From assembly GCA_964417885.1 (NCBI GenBank), contig CAYQKN010000006.1:1-57233 (forward strand): a stretch of 57,233 nt of DNA, read 5' to 3'. The stretch is from UKL13-2 sp964417885 (GTDB lineage: Bacteria > Pseudomonadota > Gammaproteobacteria > Burkholderiales > Usitatibacteraceae). Shown here piece after piece: positions 1 to 8,000 of this stretch (position 1 is its first letter; each line of letters starts with the position of its first letter). The position numbers and the translations under genes were made by a program. The notes beneath the pieces were generated by a model, which was not told the DNA's origin, made no database searches, and saw nothing but the letters and a program-made list of their open reading frames with translations.

Positions 1-575
1 CCCCGATTCGTCCAGCGAATGTGTTCCGGGTCCTTCAGCATCGTCAGCACCCGCGCGGCAAAGCCGGTGTAGCAGCCCATCGCAACGATATCCACGCATA
101 CCAGCGTAAGCGTCAGGATCACGTACTGCATCGCTGTCGGCAGCGCGGGATCGACAAACTGCGGAAGGACGGCCAGCAAAAAAATCAGTCCCTTGGGATT
201 GGTCTGGCTCACCAGGAAGCCTTGCAGAAAAATGCCTTTGGTCGTCGTGTCCTTGAATTCGGTACGCGCGGCGATTTCTTCGAACGGCACCGGTTCTTCG
301 CGAAATTTCTGGATGCCGAGCCACATCAGGTAGAGCGCGCCACACCACTTCATGATGTCGAACGCGGTGGTGGAGGCCATCAGGATCGCACCCAGTCCCA
401 ACGCGATGATGGTGCTGTTGACGATGATCGAGGCTTGCATGCCGAGGCAGTTCCACATGCCGCGCCGCCAGCCGTATTTCATGCCAGCGGACATGGAGGA
501 GAGTGCGCCCGGGCCGGGCGAGAAGCAGAGCAGGATGGTGGCGAGGCAGAAGGCGAGCCAGGTGGCGACGGTCAT
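1..575 (-). CDS. LysE/RhtB-family amino-acid exporter, C-terminus cut by window edge
   Basis: Reading the minus strand from an ATG at 573-575 gives an open frame to the window edge, about 191 residues. It starts MTVATWLAFCLATILL and contains SPGPGALSSM near residue 19, the proline-glycine motif typical of the LysE/RhtB superfamily of amino-acid and homoserine-lactone efflux permeases. Hydrophobic stretches continue throughout, consistent with an inner-membrane transporter. The family is usually about 205-210 residues, so only the last few residues are probably missing. The substrate cannot be inferred. It lies downstream of the SDR gene on the same strand but is separated from it by a long palindrome (614-679), so co-transcription is uncertain. 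Confidence 0.85.
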   Translation of the reverse strand, partial: MTVATWLAFCLATILLCFSPGPGALSSMSAGMKYGWRRGMWNCLGMQASIIVNSTIIALGLGAILMASTTAFDIMKWCGALYLMWLGIQKFREEPVPFEEIAARTEFKDTTTKGIFLQGFLVSQTNPKGLIFLLAVLPQFVDPALPTAMQYVILTLTLVCVDIVAMGCYTGFAARVLTMLKDPEHIRWTNR

Positions 576-613
576 GGCGCTACCGGATTCCATCTTTCGC
601 CCGGTTGGGTGGC

Positions 614-679
614 AAACTCCAGCACTGGCGCGCCTTTCCAGCCACAATTGGCCTGAAAGGCGCGCCAGTGCTGGAGTTT
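614..679. repeat. Long palindrome, copy 1 of a dispersed family
   Basis: A perfect 25-bp inverted repeat (614-638 and 655-679) encloses a 16-base loop that can itself pair (AGCCA/TGGC). The arm reads AAACTCCAGCACTGGCGCGC followed by CTTTC. It begins 23 bases beyond the stop of the SDR gene on the minus strand. No T-run follows on either strand, so it is not a classical intrinsic terminator. Closely related palindromes occur at 17203-17266 and 46645-46712. Confidence 0.85.
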
Positions 680-701
680 GGCCTCGTGATGCGGGCTGGC
701 G

Positions 702-1523
702 CTAGCTTCGATCGACATATTTCAAGTTTCCCTCGACCGCCTTCTTCGCCATCCTGTCGATGACGCCGGGCGCGATCAGTTTCAGCCACTGGCCGAGTTT
801 GCCCTTCAGCGTCATCACGTTTTCGCGCTGGCGTGTCTCGATGGCGTTCATGATGATCGAGGCGCACTCCTGCACGCTCATGACTTCGTCCTTGTTGACC
901 GGATCGATTTTCGCCGGCTTGCCGTCCGAGCCGGTGGCGTTTTCGCGGATGCCGGTGGCGACAAAGCCGGGGTAGATCATGGTTACGCTGACGCCGGTGT
1001 CGGCCAGTTCGATCCGAAGCGAATCGAAAAAACCGCGCATCGCGTGCTTGCTGGCGGCGTAGCCGGTACGGGTCGGGACGCCGACCAGCCCGGTCAGGCT
1101 GGCTACGCCGACAAGGCGGCCGCGCGACTTCAGCAAATGCGGCAGTGCGTGGTGCGTGCAGTAGACGGCGCCCATATAGTTCACCTGCATGATGCGTTCG
1201 AGGATGCCGACGTCCTCGATATCCTGAAACCGGGCCCACATGGTCATGCCGGCATTGCACACCAGGGTGTCGATGCGGCCGAATTCGGCGATCGTTGCAT
1301 CGATGATCCGGCGGCATTCGTCGTTCCGGGCCACGTCGGCGGCCACGGTAATGACGCGCGCACCCAGTTGCCGCACCCCGGCGGCAACGCGGTCCAATTC
1401 GTCCTGCCGCCTGGCGGTCAGCGCGAGGCAGGCGCCCTGCCGCGCCAGCCGATAGGCGAGTTCCTCGCCGATGCCGGTTGACGCACCGGTGATGATGACC
1501 ACGTTGTCCCTGAGGCTGCTCAT
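702..1523 (-). CDS. Short-chain dehydrogenase/reductase (SDR)
   Basis: A 273-residue classical SDR, an NAD(P)-dependent oxidoreductase of unknown substrate. Visible are the cofactor motif TGASTGIG near residue 12, the structural NAG motif near residue 90, a catalytic serine in VASLTGLVG and the active-site YAASK. The C-terminus (about residues 215-273) extends beyond the Rossmann core. The frame is open further upstream, but I chose the ATG at 1523: it gives a normal SDR N-terminus and overlaps the DUF3052 stop as ATGA, which implies translational coupling. It is the last gene of the run PhoD-like > Y-polymerase > DUF3052 > SDR. Confidence 0.9.
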   Translation of the reverse strand: MSSLRDNVVIITGASTGIGEELAYRLARQGACLALTARRQDELDRVAAGVRQLGARVITVAADVARNDECRRIIDATIAEFGRIDTLVCNAGMTMWARFQDIEDVGILERIMQVNYMGAVYCTHHALPHLLKSRGRLVGVASLTGLVGVPTRTGYAASKHAMRGFFDSLRIELADTGVSVTMIYPGFVATGIRENATGSDGKPAKIDPVNKDEVMSVQECASIIMNAIETRQRENVMTLKGKLGQWLKLIAPGVIDRMAKKAVEGNLKYVDRS

Positions 1524-1945
1524 TGGTTCCACTTGCTCCGCTGTTCTTTTCGCACCATCAATTTTAGACCTGACCAATCCGCGTTCACCGCGCAGACCTT
1601 GACGTCCACCAGGCCGGTCGGCAACACGAGGGCACGGATGCCGTCTTCGGTCAGATCGAGAAACAACTTCGAGGATTTCTTCGGCCATGAGATCCACAGG
1701 CTGCCGTCAGCCGCCAGCTTTTTCGCCACCGCCGGCAGCGATCTCGCCAGCGTGGCGCTGTCCTTGCAGAACAGCAGCACAAGCTGGTTGGATGACGCCA
1801 GCGTGCGCCGGATGACCGCTGCCGCCGGTATGGGCGCCAGTTGGTCCTCGATGCCGTCGATGGCATTGAGCAGCACCAGCGTGGCGCCTGGCTTCAGGCC
1901 GAGCTTGCCGGCGAGCGGTGTCCCCGAATAGCCTGCGGTCGCCAT
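1520..1945 (-). CDS. DUF3052-like small protein
   Basis: A 141-residue protein beginning MATAGYSGTPLAGKLGLKPG and ending with a WSGLKLMVRK block. These N- and C-terminal features match, from memory, the DUF3052 family of uncharacterised bacterial proteins. It is mostly alpha/beta in appearance, with no signal peptide or membrane segment. Its start overlaps the polymerase stop by one base (TAATG) and its stop overlaps the SDR start (ATGA), so it is embedded in a tightly coupled operon. No function is established, and operon position alone does not show a role in repair. Confidence 0.8.
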   Translation of the reverse strand: MATAGYSGTPLAGKLGLKPGATLVLLNAIDGIEDQLAPIPAAAVIRRTLASSNQLVLLFCKDSATLARSLPAVAKKLAADGSLWISWPKKSSKLFLDLTEDGIRALVLPTGLVDVKVCAVNADWSGLKLMVRKEQRSKWNQ

Positions 1946-3180
1946 TATTTCTCGGTCTCCACGTCGGGAATGTGATTGAACGCGATCGCCAGCTTGCCGT
2001 GATCGAGCGCGCGGTGCGCGCCGCCAAAGTAAGCGGCCTTCTTGCCGAAGCGGGTGTTGAGGGCATCGATGGCGGCGTTGAGTTTCTGCTTGTCGCCGGT
2101 TTGCTCGAGATCATCGAACAGTCGCGCCGACTGTGCCTGCTCGGAGGACAGGCCGCCCAGCACTACCGCCACCTGCAGCGGCTTGAGCGATTTCTTTTTC
2201 GGGTACCCGGCCCACAGCTGGTCCAGCGCATGCAGCAGATCCAGCGTGTCCTGGGTTTCGAGAAAGCGGGTTTCCCGCTCCCAGGTCGGGCCATTGAGGA
2301 ATTTCACCTTGATGGCGATGTGAGCGGTGAAGTGAACCTCCTTGCGCAGGCGCATTGCGGCTTTTTGCGTCAGGCGGTTCAGCACCGCGTAGGCATCATC
2401 CTGGTTGCGAAGCTCGGGGGCCAGCACGTGCGAGTGGCTGATCGAGCCCATGCCGTGGTCGAAATCGTGCACCTCCGCGCCGCGCAGCCTGGCGTGAAAC
2501 CGCTCGCCGCCGACGCCGCCCCACACCGAGCGCAGTTGTTCGGCGGTCTGTGCGTAAAGGTCCGCCATGGTCATGATGCCGTGCTGGTTCAGCCGCGCTT
2601 CCATGTTCTTGCCGATGCCGTGCAGCGCGCGTAGCGGCAGGTGCAGTATCTTGCCCGGCACGTCGTGTTCTTCCAGCACCACCAGCCCGTCAGGCTTTTG
2701 CATGTCGGAGGCAAGCTTGGCAAGAAAGGTATTTGGCGCGAGCCCGATCGACACCTTCAGGTATTCGCCGACTTTTTCGGCCATGTTGCGTTTGATGGCG
2801 TGCGACAGTTCGATCGCGCGCTCGACCGACTTGTAGCCGGCTGGCAAATCGCACACCATCTCGTCGATCGACAGCACCTCGCGCACCGGCGCGATCTCAT
2901 CCACCGCCTTGATCGCCTTGTGGTGAAAGTCGATATAGAGCTCATGCCGTGCCACCACCAGCTGGATGTCGGGAATCTTTTTCTTCGCCTCACCGACATT
3001 GGTGAGTGTCTTCACGCCGAATGCCTTGGCTTCGTAACTGGCGGCGATCAGGCAGGTGCTGTCGGCCAGCATCGGCACCACGCCGACCGGCTTGCCGCGC
3101 AGCTCGGGCCGCACCTGCTGTTCGCAGGAGGCAAAGTACGAATTGAAATCGACCAGCAGCGATTGCAGGGGGAAGGACAT
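1945..3180 (-). CDS. Y-family DNA polymerase (DinB/UmuC-like)
   Basis: A 411-residue translesion-type polymerase. The N-terminal palm motif LLVDFNSYFASCE holds the first catalytic aspartate (about residue 11) and LSIDEM near residue 105 holds the second acidic pair, so it should be active. This differs from ImuB-type relatives, which have lost these residues. The fingers region (RPELRGKPVGVVP, AASYEAKAFGV), a helix-hairpin-helix-like stretch (LHGIGKNMEARL, about 190-200) and a C-terminal little-finger region follow. It differs from canonical DinB, which has DMDCFFA at the first motif, and may be a separate subgroup. It starts three bases after the phosphatase stop. I see no LexA-type box nearby. 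Confidence 0.88.
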   Translation of the reverse strand: MSFPLQSLLVDFNSYFASCEQQVRPELRGKPVGVVPMLADSTCLIAASYEAKAFGVKTLTNVGEAKKKIPDIQLVVARHELYIDFHHKAIKAVDEIAPVREVLSIDEMVCDLPAGYKSVERAIELSHAIKRNMAEKVGEYLKVSIGLAPNTFLAKLASDMQKPDGLVVLEEHDVPGKILHLPLRALHGIGKNMEARLNQHGIMTMADLYAQTAEQLRSVWGGVGGERFHARLRGAEVHDFDHGMGSISHSHVLAPELRNQDDAYAVLNRLTQKAAMRLRKEVHFTAHIAIKVKFLNGPTWERETRFLETQDTLDLLHALDQLWAGYPKKKSLKPLQVAVVLGGLSSEQAQSARLFDDLEQTGDKQKLNAAIDALNTRFGKKAAYFGGAHRALDHGKLAIAFNHIPDVETEK

Positions 3181-3183
3181 GGG

Positions 3184-4626
3184 TCAGGCCGTGACCGGCT
3201 CTCCGTGCGCATCCGGCCCGGCGCGGGCGAGCGTGCGCTGCCAGAGCGGTTTGCCGCCGGCGTCATGGCACGAGGCGACAATGCGCCGCGTCGCGCCTGC
3301 GCCGGTGAATTCAAGTGTGCCGTAGTTGCGTTGCTCGACGGCAAGCTCGGCGACAAGGCGCGGATTGGCCCGGTCTTTGCGACTTAGCTTCGACAGGCGC
3401 GAGGTGAGCGGCGAACAGGAAAATTCGTATATCACCGGTGCGCCTTCCTGTTTCAGGCGAAAAACCTGGGTGTTGTGCCGGTCCCCCGACAGGAACTTCA
3501 GGCGAAAAACCTGGGTGTTGTGCCGGTCCCCCGACAGGAACAGCAGTCCGGAGACCTTTTCCCTGGCCAGCCAGGCCAGGAATTGATCGCGCTCGGCGCG
3601 GTAGTTGTGCCAGCCGGAGTGATGGCCATTTTCGTCTTCGCTGAGCCATTGACTGCCGTTGCATACCAGCTTGAAGGTGGCTTTCGATCGGGCCAGTGAT
3701 GCCTTCAGCCAGTCGATCTGCGCCGGCCCGAACATGGCCTTGTCAGCGCTTGCCGGTGCCTTTTCATTGTCGCGGTTGTAGCGGTCGTCGAGGAAAAAAA
3801 ACTCGGCATCCTGGTGCACGAAAGATGTCCAGGTACCCGGCAGGTCGCGCGATCCCATCGCGGGGTTCGGCCAGTATTGCCGGAACAGTCGCAATGCGTC
3901 GGCTTTGAAGCGAAACGTCTTGTCGCTGTCGTTCGGTCCGTAGTCGTGGTCGTCCCAAATCGCGTAGTGGTGGGTCGCGGCGAACAGGTTCTGGAACATC
4001 GTCTTCTCGCGCACCTCGCGGTAGCGTGCGGCCATGCGTTCGACACTGTCGAAATCCGCTTCGCCGAGAAATTTTCCCCTGGGCCGGAAATACAGGTTGT
4101 CGCCCAGCCAAAGCATGAAATGCGGCAGCGTGTCGGCCTGGATCTGGCTGGCAATGGAGTCGAAGATATGGAATTCGTCGCCGTACGGATTGCCGTTGGG
4201 CGACATGGCCTCGGTATAGGCGCAGGAACCGAGGTAAACGCGGAACGGAGCCGGGGCCGATGCGGGAGCCGGCGCAGTGTGGAATCGGCGCATCAGCCCG
4301 GTCGGCTTTCCGTCCAGCAGGATGGTGTAGCGGTAGCGGGTGGCGGGTGAAAGGCCGGCAAGATCTGCAATTGCCGAGCAGTCATGCGCGTCGCTGAGCA
4401 GGATTTCATGCTTGCGTGCTTCGCCTTCAGGCGCCTGAGCAGGCCAGAACGCGATGGTTGCGGCGCATGGCGCCGAGGCCTGCAGCCAAAGGCGCACGGT
4501 GGTATTGCTGAAGTGTCCCGCAAGCGGCGCACAGGTCAGTTGCGGCGAGCCAGTTGCGCTTGCCGGAAAATTGCCCGCGAGTGGCAACGCGGCGGCGGCT
4601 TGCAGGATTCGACGGCGGGTAACCAT
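3184..4626 (-). CDS. PhoD-like metallophosphatase, Tat-exported, with duplicated GDRH motif
   Basis: A 480-residue PhoD/alkaline phosphatase D-type enzyme. The N-terminus MVTRRRILQAAAALPLAG looks like a Tat signal (RRRIL followed by a hydrophobic stretch), so it is probably periplasmic. A beta-sandwich PhoD N-domain (about 30-118) precedes the catalytic domain with metal-ligand motifs YLGSC, WLGDN (about 173-177), WDDHDYGPND (about 224-233), CNGSQW and SGDRH. SGDRH and its flanks occur twice in tandem, at residues about 362-391, because of a perfect 45-bp duplication. It is the first gene of a four-gene minus-strand run. The substrate, probably a phosphodiester or monoester, is unknown. Activity is uncertain because of the duplication. 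Confidence 0.88.
   Translation of the reverse strand: MVTRRRILQAAAALPLAGNFPASATGSPQLTCAPLAGHFSNTTVRLWLQASAPCAATIAFWPAQAPEGEARKHEILLSDAHDCSAIADLAGLSPATRYRYTILLDGKPTGLMRRFHTAPAPASAPAPFRVYLGSCAYTEAMSPNGNPYGDEFHIFDSIASQIQADTLPHFMLWLGDNLYFRPRGKFLGEADFDSVERMAARYREVREKTMFQNLFAATHHYAIWDDHDYGPNDSDKTFRFKADALRLFRQYWPNPAMGSRDLPGTWTSFVHQDAEFFFLDDRYNRDNEKAPASADKAMFGPAQIDWLKASLARSKATFKLVCNGSQWLSEDENGHHSGWHNYRAERDQFLAWLAREKVSGLLFLSGDRHNTQVFRLKFLSGDRHNTQVFRLKQEGAPVIYEFSCSPLTSRLSKLSRKDRANPRLVAELAVEQRNYGTLEFTGAGATRRIVASCHDAGGKPLWQRTLARAGPDAHGEPVTA
3452..3541. repeat. Perfect 45-bp tandem duplication inside the phosphatase gene
   Basis: Bases 3452-3496 and 3497-3541 are identical. The unit begins TTCAGGCGAAAAACCTGGGT and ends CCCGACAGGAAC. 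Being 45 bases long it keeps the frame and doubles 15 residues (FLSGDRHNTQVFRLK), including the GDRH metal-binding motif. The absence of any difference points to a very recent event or an assembly error. Confidence 0.95.
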
Positions 4627-4642
4627 CGCGGATTCCTCTCGA

Positions 4643-5146
4643 TCAGCCAGGCGGATCGGTCAGCGACATGAAGGTACGCACCAGTTGTTCAATACCGGCC
4701 TGGTCGTCGCGGTCGAATCGATTCAGCGACGGGCTGTCGATGTCGAGTACGCCGATCACCTTCTCGCCGGACAGCAGCGGCACGACGATTTCCGAGTTTG
4801 ACGCCGAATCGCAGGCGATGTGGCCGAGAAACTGGTGCACGTCGTCAACCCGCTGCGTCCGGCGGTGATACGCAGCCGCGCCGCACACGCCGCGCGGCTG
4901 CGGCAGCACCGGGATTCGCACGCAGGCCGGCTTGCCCTGGAACGGGCCGAGCAGCAGATCGTTGCCACGCATGAGGTAGACGCCGGCCCAGTTCAGGTCC
5001 GGCAGCATGAGGAAAATCAATGCCGACAGATTGGCCGCATTGGCAATGAAATCGCGCTCGCCGGCCAGCAGGCCGCCGAGTTGCTTGTCGATGTCGCGGT
5101 AGAAGGCGGGTTTGTCGTCAACGGCGACGGCTGAGGCTTGAAACAT
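4643..5146 (-). CDS. msrC: Free methionine-(R)-sulfoxide reductase (GAF domain)
   Basis: A 167-residue single GAF-domain protein of the fRMsr type, which reduces free methionine-R-sulfoxide using thioredoxin-recycled cysteines in the cytosol. The three conserved cysteines are visible at about 75 (GKPACVRIP), 88 (RGVCG) and 112 (GHIACDSASNSEIVVPL); GVLDIDSP follows. Between RIP and RGVCG there are five residues (VLPQP) where E. coli has two (VG), so the active-site loop is three residues longer. The frame is open upstream, but the added residues are low-complexity and basic, so I start at ATG 5146, just below an extended -10 promoter. A thioredoxin gene lies at 28163-28489. Confidence 0.9.
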   Translation of the reverse strand: MFQASAVAVDDKPAFYRDIDKQLGGLLAGERDFIANAANLSALIFLMLPDLNWAGVYLMRGNDLLLGPFQGKPACVRIPVLPQPRGVCGAAAYHRRTQRVDDVHQFLGHIACDSASNSEIVVPLLSGEKVIGVLDIDSPSLNRFDRDDQAGIEQLVRTFMSLTDPPG

Positions 5147-5177
5147 GGTGGTGATTCCGGCGGCTGTAAATATGAAC

Positions 5178-5186
5178 AGTATAGCA
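5178..5186 (-). promoter_or_regulatory. Extended -10 promoter of msrC
   Basis: On the minus strand this reads TGCTATACT: the TGn extension plus a near-consensus -10 hexamer, 31 bases before the msrC ATG. No good -35 lies 17 bases upstream, as is usual for extended -10 promoters. Confidence 0.5.
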
Positions 5187-5270
5187 ATGCTGCCGGTATT
5201 GCGATTGCCCGGGCGGGCGCCGCCCGGCAACCTTGCCGCTGCCGGGCGGATAGCTTGGGAAACGCGCCGG

Positions 5271-5612
5271 TCAGTTAACCGGCGGGGTTGCCGGCTTCGA
5301 CTGGGCGTCGTGTTTCTGGCGCTTGATCTTGCGGCTCTGCTTGTTCTCGGCATGGTGCAACTTGGCGCGTTCTTTTTTCGTGACCACACCATCCGACTTG
5401 GCTTTTTCTTCCTTGGCAGCAACCCGCGCTTGACCGGCGTCGAGCTTGGCGGCTTCCTTGTCGGTCAACGCACCGGACGCCTTGCCCTGCTCGATGCGGG
5501 CGGCTTGGTTGGCCTGGCGCTGGTCAACCCTGGGTGTTGCCGGGGTTTGCGCAAAAACGGGTGAAATGAAGGCGGCGGCCAACGTGGCGGCTATCAGGTG
5601 ACGGGGTTGCAT
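5271..5612 (-). CDS. Small exported Lys/Ala-rich protein, function unknown
   Basis: A 113-residue protein with a clear signal peptide (MQPRHLIAATLAAAFISPVFA, cleavage likely after AFA at about residue 21). The mature part is highly charged and holds two similar segments, GALTDKEAAKLDAGQARV and GVVTKKERAKLHHAENKQ, which look like helix-loop-helix repeats of about 26 residues. It ends in a basic tail (SRKIKRQKHDAQ) and PATPPVN. I recall similar unnamed periplasmic proteins in Burkholderiales but no known function. It lies 124 bases upstream of msrC on the same strand, and that gap carries the msrC promoter and a GC-rich hairpin (5209-5227), so it is likely a separate transcript. Confidence 0.75.
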   Translation of the reverse strand: MQPRHLIAATLAAAFISPVFAQTPATPRVDQRQANQAARIEQGKASGALTDKEAAKLDAGQARVAAKEEKAKSDGVVTKKERAKLHHAENKQSRKIKRQKHDAQSKPATPPVN

Positions 5613-5767
5613 GGCAGGTCCTTTCGCGGGTTGGGAGGGGGTGCAAGGCTTGCACTTGCCAGCAATAACGACCGTCGTTGCGCCGCGTTTACCGGATGCG
5701 CGCGCCAGATGTATCCATTCGTTACAGACTGCTACACAGGCAAGGCGGATGGCTGTATGGCAGCCGC

Positions 5768-5773
5768 TATAAT
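5768..5773 (+). promoter_or_regulatory. -10 box (TATAAT) upstream of oligopeptidase B
   Basis: A perfect TATAAT lies 37 bases before the ptrB ATG. No recognisable -35 is present 16-18 bases upstream, so this rests on the -10 and position only. Confidence 0.4.
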
Positions 5774-5810
5774 CCGCCCTTCGCCGGACTTTTCCAATCG
5801 GAATTTCTTC

Positions 5811-7925
5811 ATGTTACGTGACGCCCTGACGCTGCTTTCCGCCTTGCTGTTTTCGCTAACCTCCCTTGCCCAGACCCCGACCATGCCTGCAGCCGCCACG
5901 CCGCCTGTTGCCGCCAAGAAAGCCAATGTCGTCGAGAAATTTGGCGACAAGCGTGTCGACGATTACTTCTGGCTGCGCGACAAGTCCAATCCTGAGGTGG
6001 TCAGTTACCTGAATGCCGAGAATGCATACACCGAAACTTTTCTCGGGCCGATGAAGTCATTCCAGGAGACGCTTTACCAGGACATGCTCTCGCGCATCAA
6101 GGAGACAGACGAGAATGTGCCTTACCGCAAAGGCGGTTACTGGTATTACTCGCGGACCGAGGCCGGCAAGCAGTACAGCATCTATTGCCGCAAGAAAGGC
6201 ACGCTGACGGCGAAAGAAGAAGTCATCCTCGACCTGAACGAGATCGGCAAGGACAAGAAATTCCTCGAGCTGAGCGCGTTTGCGGTGAGCCCGGATGGAA
6301 AGATGCTGGCCTATTCGCTGGACATTACCGGCTTTCGTCAATACACGCTCTACTTCAAGAATCTGGCCACCGGAAAGACCCTGAACGACAAGCATGAACG
6401 GGTAACGTCGGTCGCCTGGGCGAATGACAACAAGACGCTGTTTTTCGTCACCGAAGACGCCACCACCAAGCGCTCCGACCGCCTGTTCCGCGCACGGCTT
6501 GGCGGCAAGAGCGAGCAACTGTTCCACGAAAAGGACGAGCTCTACAGCGTCAGCGTCGACACCACGCGCAGCAAGGGTTACTTGCTGCTGAATGTCGAGA
6601 GCGCCGAGTCCAACGAGCAGTATCTGCTCGACGCCAGCAAGCCTGACGGAAACTTCGTCTCGTACCTGAAACGCAAGGAGAACATCAAGTATTACGTTGA
6701 CCATGCCGGCAAGGAGTTTTTTGTCGTCACCAATGACAAGGGCCGGAATTTCCGCCTGGTGGTTGCGCCGGCGGGTAAGGCGGACGAGAAAAACTGGCAG
6801 GAAATCATTCCCCATCGCGCCGATGTGAAACTCGACGGCGTCGACGTTTTCAAGGGCTTTTTCGTTGCCGTCGAGAAAGCCGGTGGCCTGCCGCAACTGC
6901 GCGTATTCGACATGAAGACCCGGGTGCCGAAGCCGATCAGTTTTCCCGAGCCGGCATTTGACGCCTCGCCCGGACAGAATGCCGAGTTCGATACCGGCCT
7001 GTACCGCTTCGACTACACCTCGCTGGTCACGCCGGCCTCGGTGTTTGATTACAACGTCGCGACGCAGCAGCGCGAGCTGAAGAAGCAGCAGCCGGTGCTC
7101 GGTGGCTATCAGACCGCCGACTATCAGTCGGAGCGCATCATGGCGCCGGCTGCCGACGGCACCCTGGTGCCGATATCGCTGGTCTACCGGAAATCGCTGC
7201 GGAAAAGCGGCCCGCAACCGACCTTGCTCTATGGTTACGGTTCCTACGGCGTGTCGATGCCGCTCGCGTTCCGCTCCAGCCGGCTGGCGTTGCTCGATCG
7301 CGGCATGATTTTCGCCATCGCGCACATCCGTGGCGGCGGCGAGATGGGCAAGCAGTGGCACGACGACGGCAAGATGATGAAAAAGAAAAACACCTTCAGC
7401 GATTTTGTCGCCGCCGCCGAATATCTGGTGACGCGGAAATATACCGAACCGAAGTTACTGGCGGTGCAGGGCGGCAGCGCCGGCGGCCTGCTGATGGGCG
7501 CGGTCGCCAACATGCGCCCGGATCTGTTCAAGGCGGTCGTGTCTCAGGTGCCGTTCGTCGACGTGATGAACACCATGCTGGATGCATCGCTGCCGCTGAC
7601 GGTCGGCGAGTATCTCGAGTGGGGAAATCCCAATGAGGAAGCCGCCTACAAATACATGCGCTCGTATTCGCCGTACGACAACCTTGAGAAGAAGGCCTAC
7701 CCTTCGATGTTGGTTGAAACATCGCTCAATGACAGCCAGGTCATGTACTGGGAGCCGGCCAAGTACGTCGCGAAGCTGCGGACCCTGAAGACCGACAGCA
7801 ACCCGCTGCTGCTCAAGACCAATATGGATGCCGGCCACGGCGGCGCCTCCGGGCGCTATGACTATTTGAAGGAAATTGCCGTGACCTATTCGTTCGTGCT
7901 CTCGCAGCTCGGCATAAACAAGTAA
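5811..7925 (+). CDS. ptrB: Oligopeptidase B-like serine peptidase (family S9A), exported
   Basis: A 704-residue prolyl-oligopeptidase-family enzyme that cleaves short peptides, in oligopeptidase B typically after Arg or Lys. An N-terminal hydrophobic segment (MLRDALTLLSALLFSLTSLAQ) looks like a signal peptide, so unlike E. coli PtrB it may be periplasmic. Residues about 40-420 form the beta-propeller, and the alpha/beta hydrolase domain follows. The catalytic triad is Ser556 (QGGSAGGLL), Asp641 (SLNDSQVMYWEP) and His676 (GHGGASGRYDY). The HIRGGGEMGKQWHDDGK block is characteristic of OpdB. The frame is open upstream to 5598, but the ATG at 5811 gives the signal peptide and lies downstream of TATAAT. 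It stands alone on the plus strand. Confidence 0.92.
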   Translation: MLRDALTLLSALLFSLTSLAQTPTMPAAATPPVAAKKANVVEKFGDKRVDDYFWLRDKSNPEVVSYLNAENAYTETFLGPMKSFQETLYQDMLSRIKETDENVPYRKGGYWYYSRTEAGKQYSIYCRKKGTLTAKEEVILDLNEIGKDKKFLELSAFAVSPDGKMLAYSLDITGFRQYTLYFKNLATGKTLNDKHERVTSVAWANDNKTLFFVTEDATTKRSDRLFRARLGGKSEQLFHEKDELYSVSVDTTRSKGYLLLNVESAESNEQYLLDASKPDGNFVSYLKRKENIKYYVDHAGKEFFVVTNDKGRNFRLVVAPAGKADEKNWQEIIPHRADVKLDGVDVFKGFFVAVEKAGGLPQLRVFDMKTRVPKPISFPEPAFDASPGQNAEFDTGLYRFDYTSLVTPASVFDYNVATQQRELKKQQPVLGGYQTADYQSERIMAPAADGTLVPISLVYRKSLRKSGPQPTLLYGYGSYGVSMPLAFRSSRLALLDRGMIFAIAHIRGGGEMGKQWHDDGKMMKKKNTFSDFVAAAEYLVTRKYTEPKLLAVQGGSAGGLLMGAVANMRPDLFKAVVSQVPFVDVMNTMLDASLPLTVGEYLEWGNPNEEAAYKYMRSYSPYDNLEKKAYPSMLVETSLNDSQVMYWEPAKYVAKLRTLKTDSNPLLLKTNMDAGHGGASGRYDYLKEIAVTYSFVLSQLGINK

Positions 7926-7954
7926 CAACGCCGCTGCCGCAAGCAGTGGCATCA

Positions 7955-7982
7955 GGATTCCCGCCGTCCGCGACGGGAATCC
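7955..7982 (+). terminator. Hairpin after ptrB
   Basis: GGATTCCCG and CGGGAATCC arms surround a short GC-rich loop, 30 bases after the ptrB stop. No T-run follows, so it may be a weak or Rho-assisted end or a 3' stabilising hairpin. Confidence 0.4.
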
Positions 7983-8000
7983 CTGCCGTCCAGGATGCCA

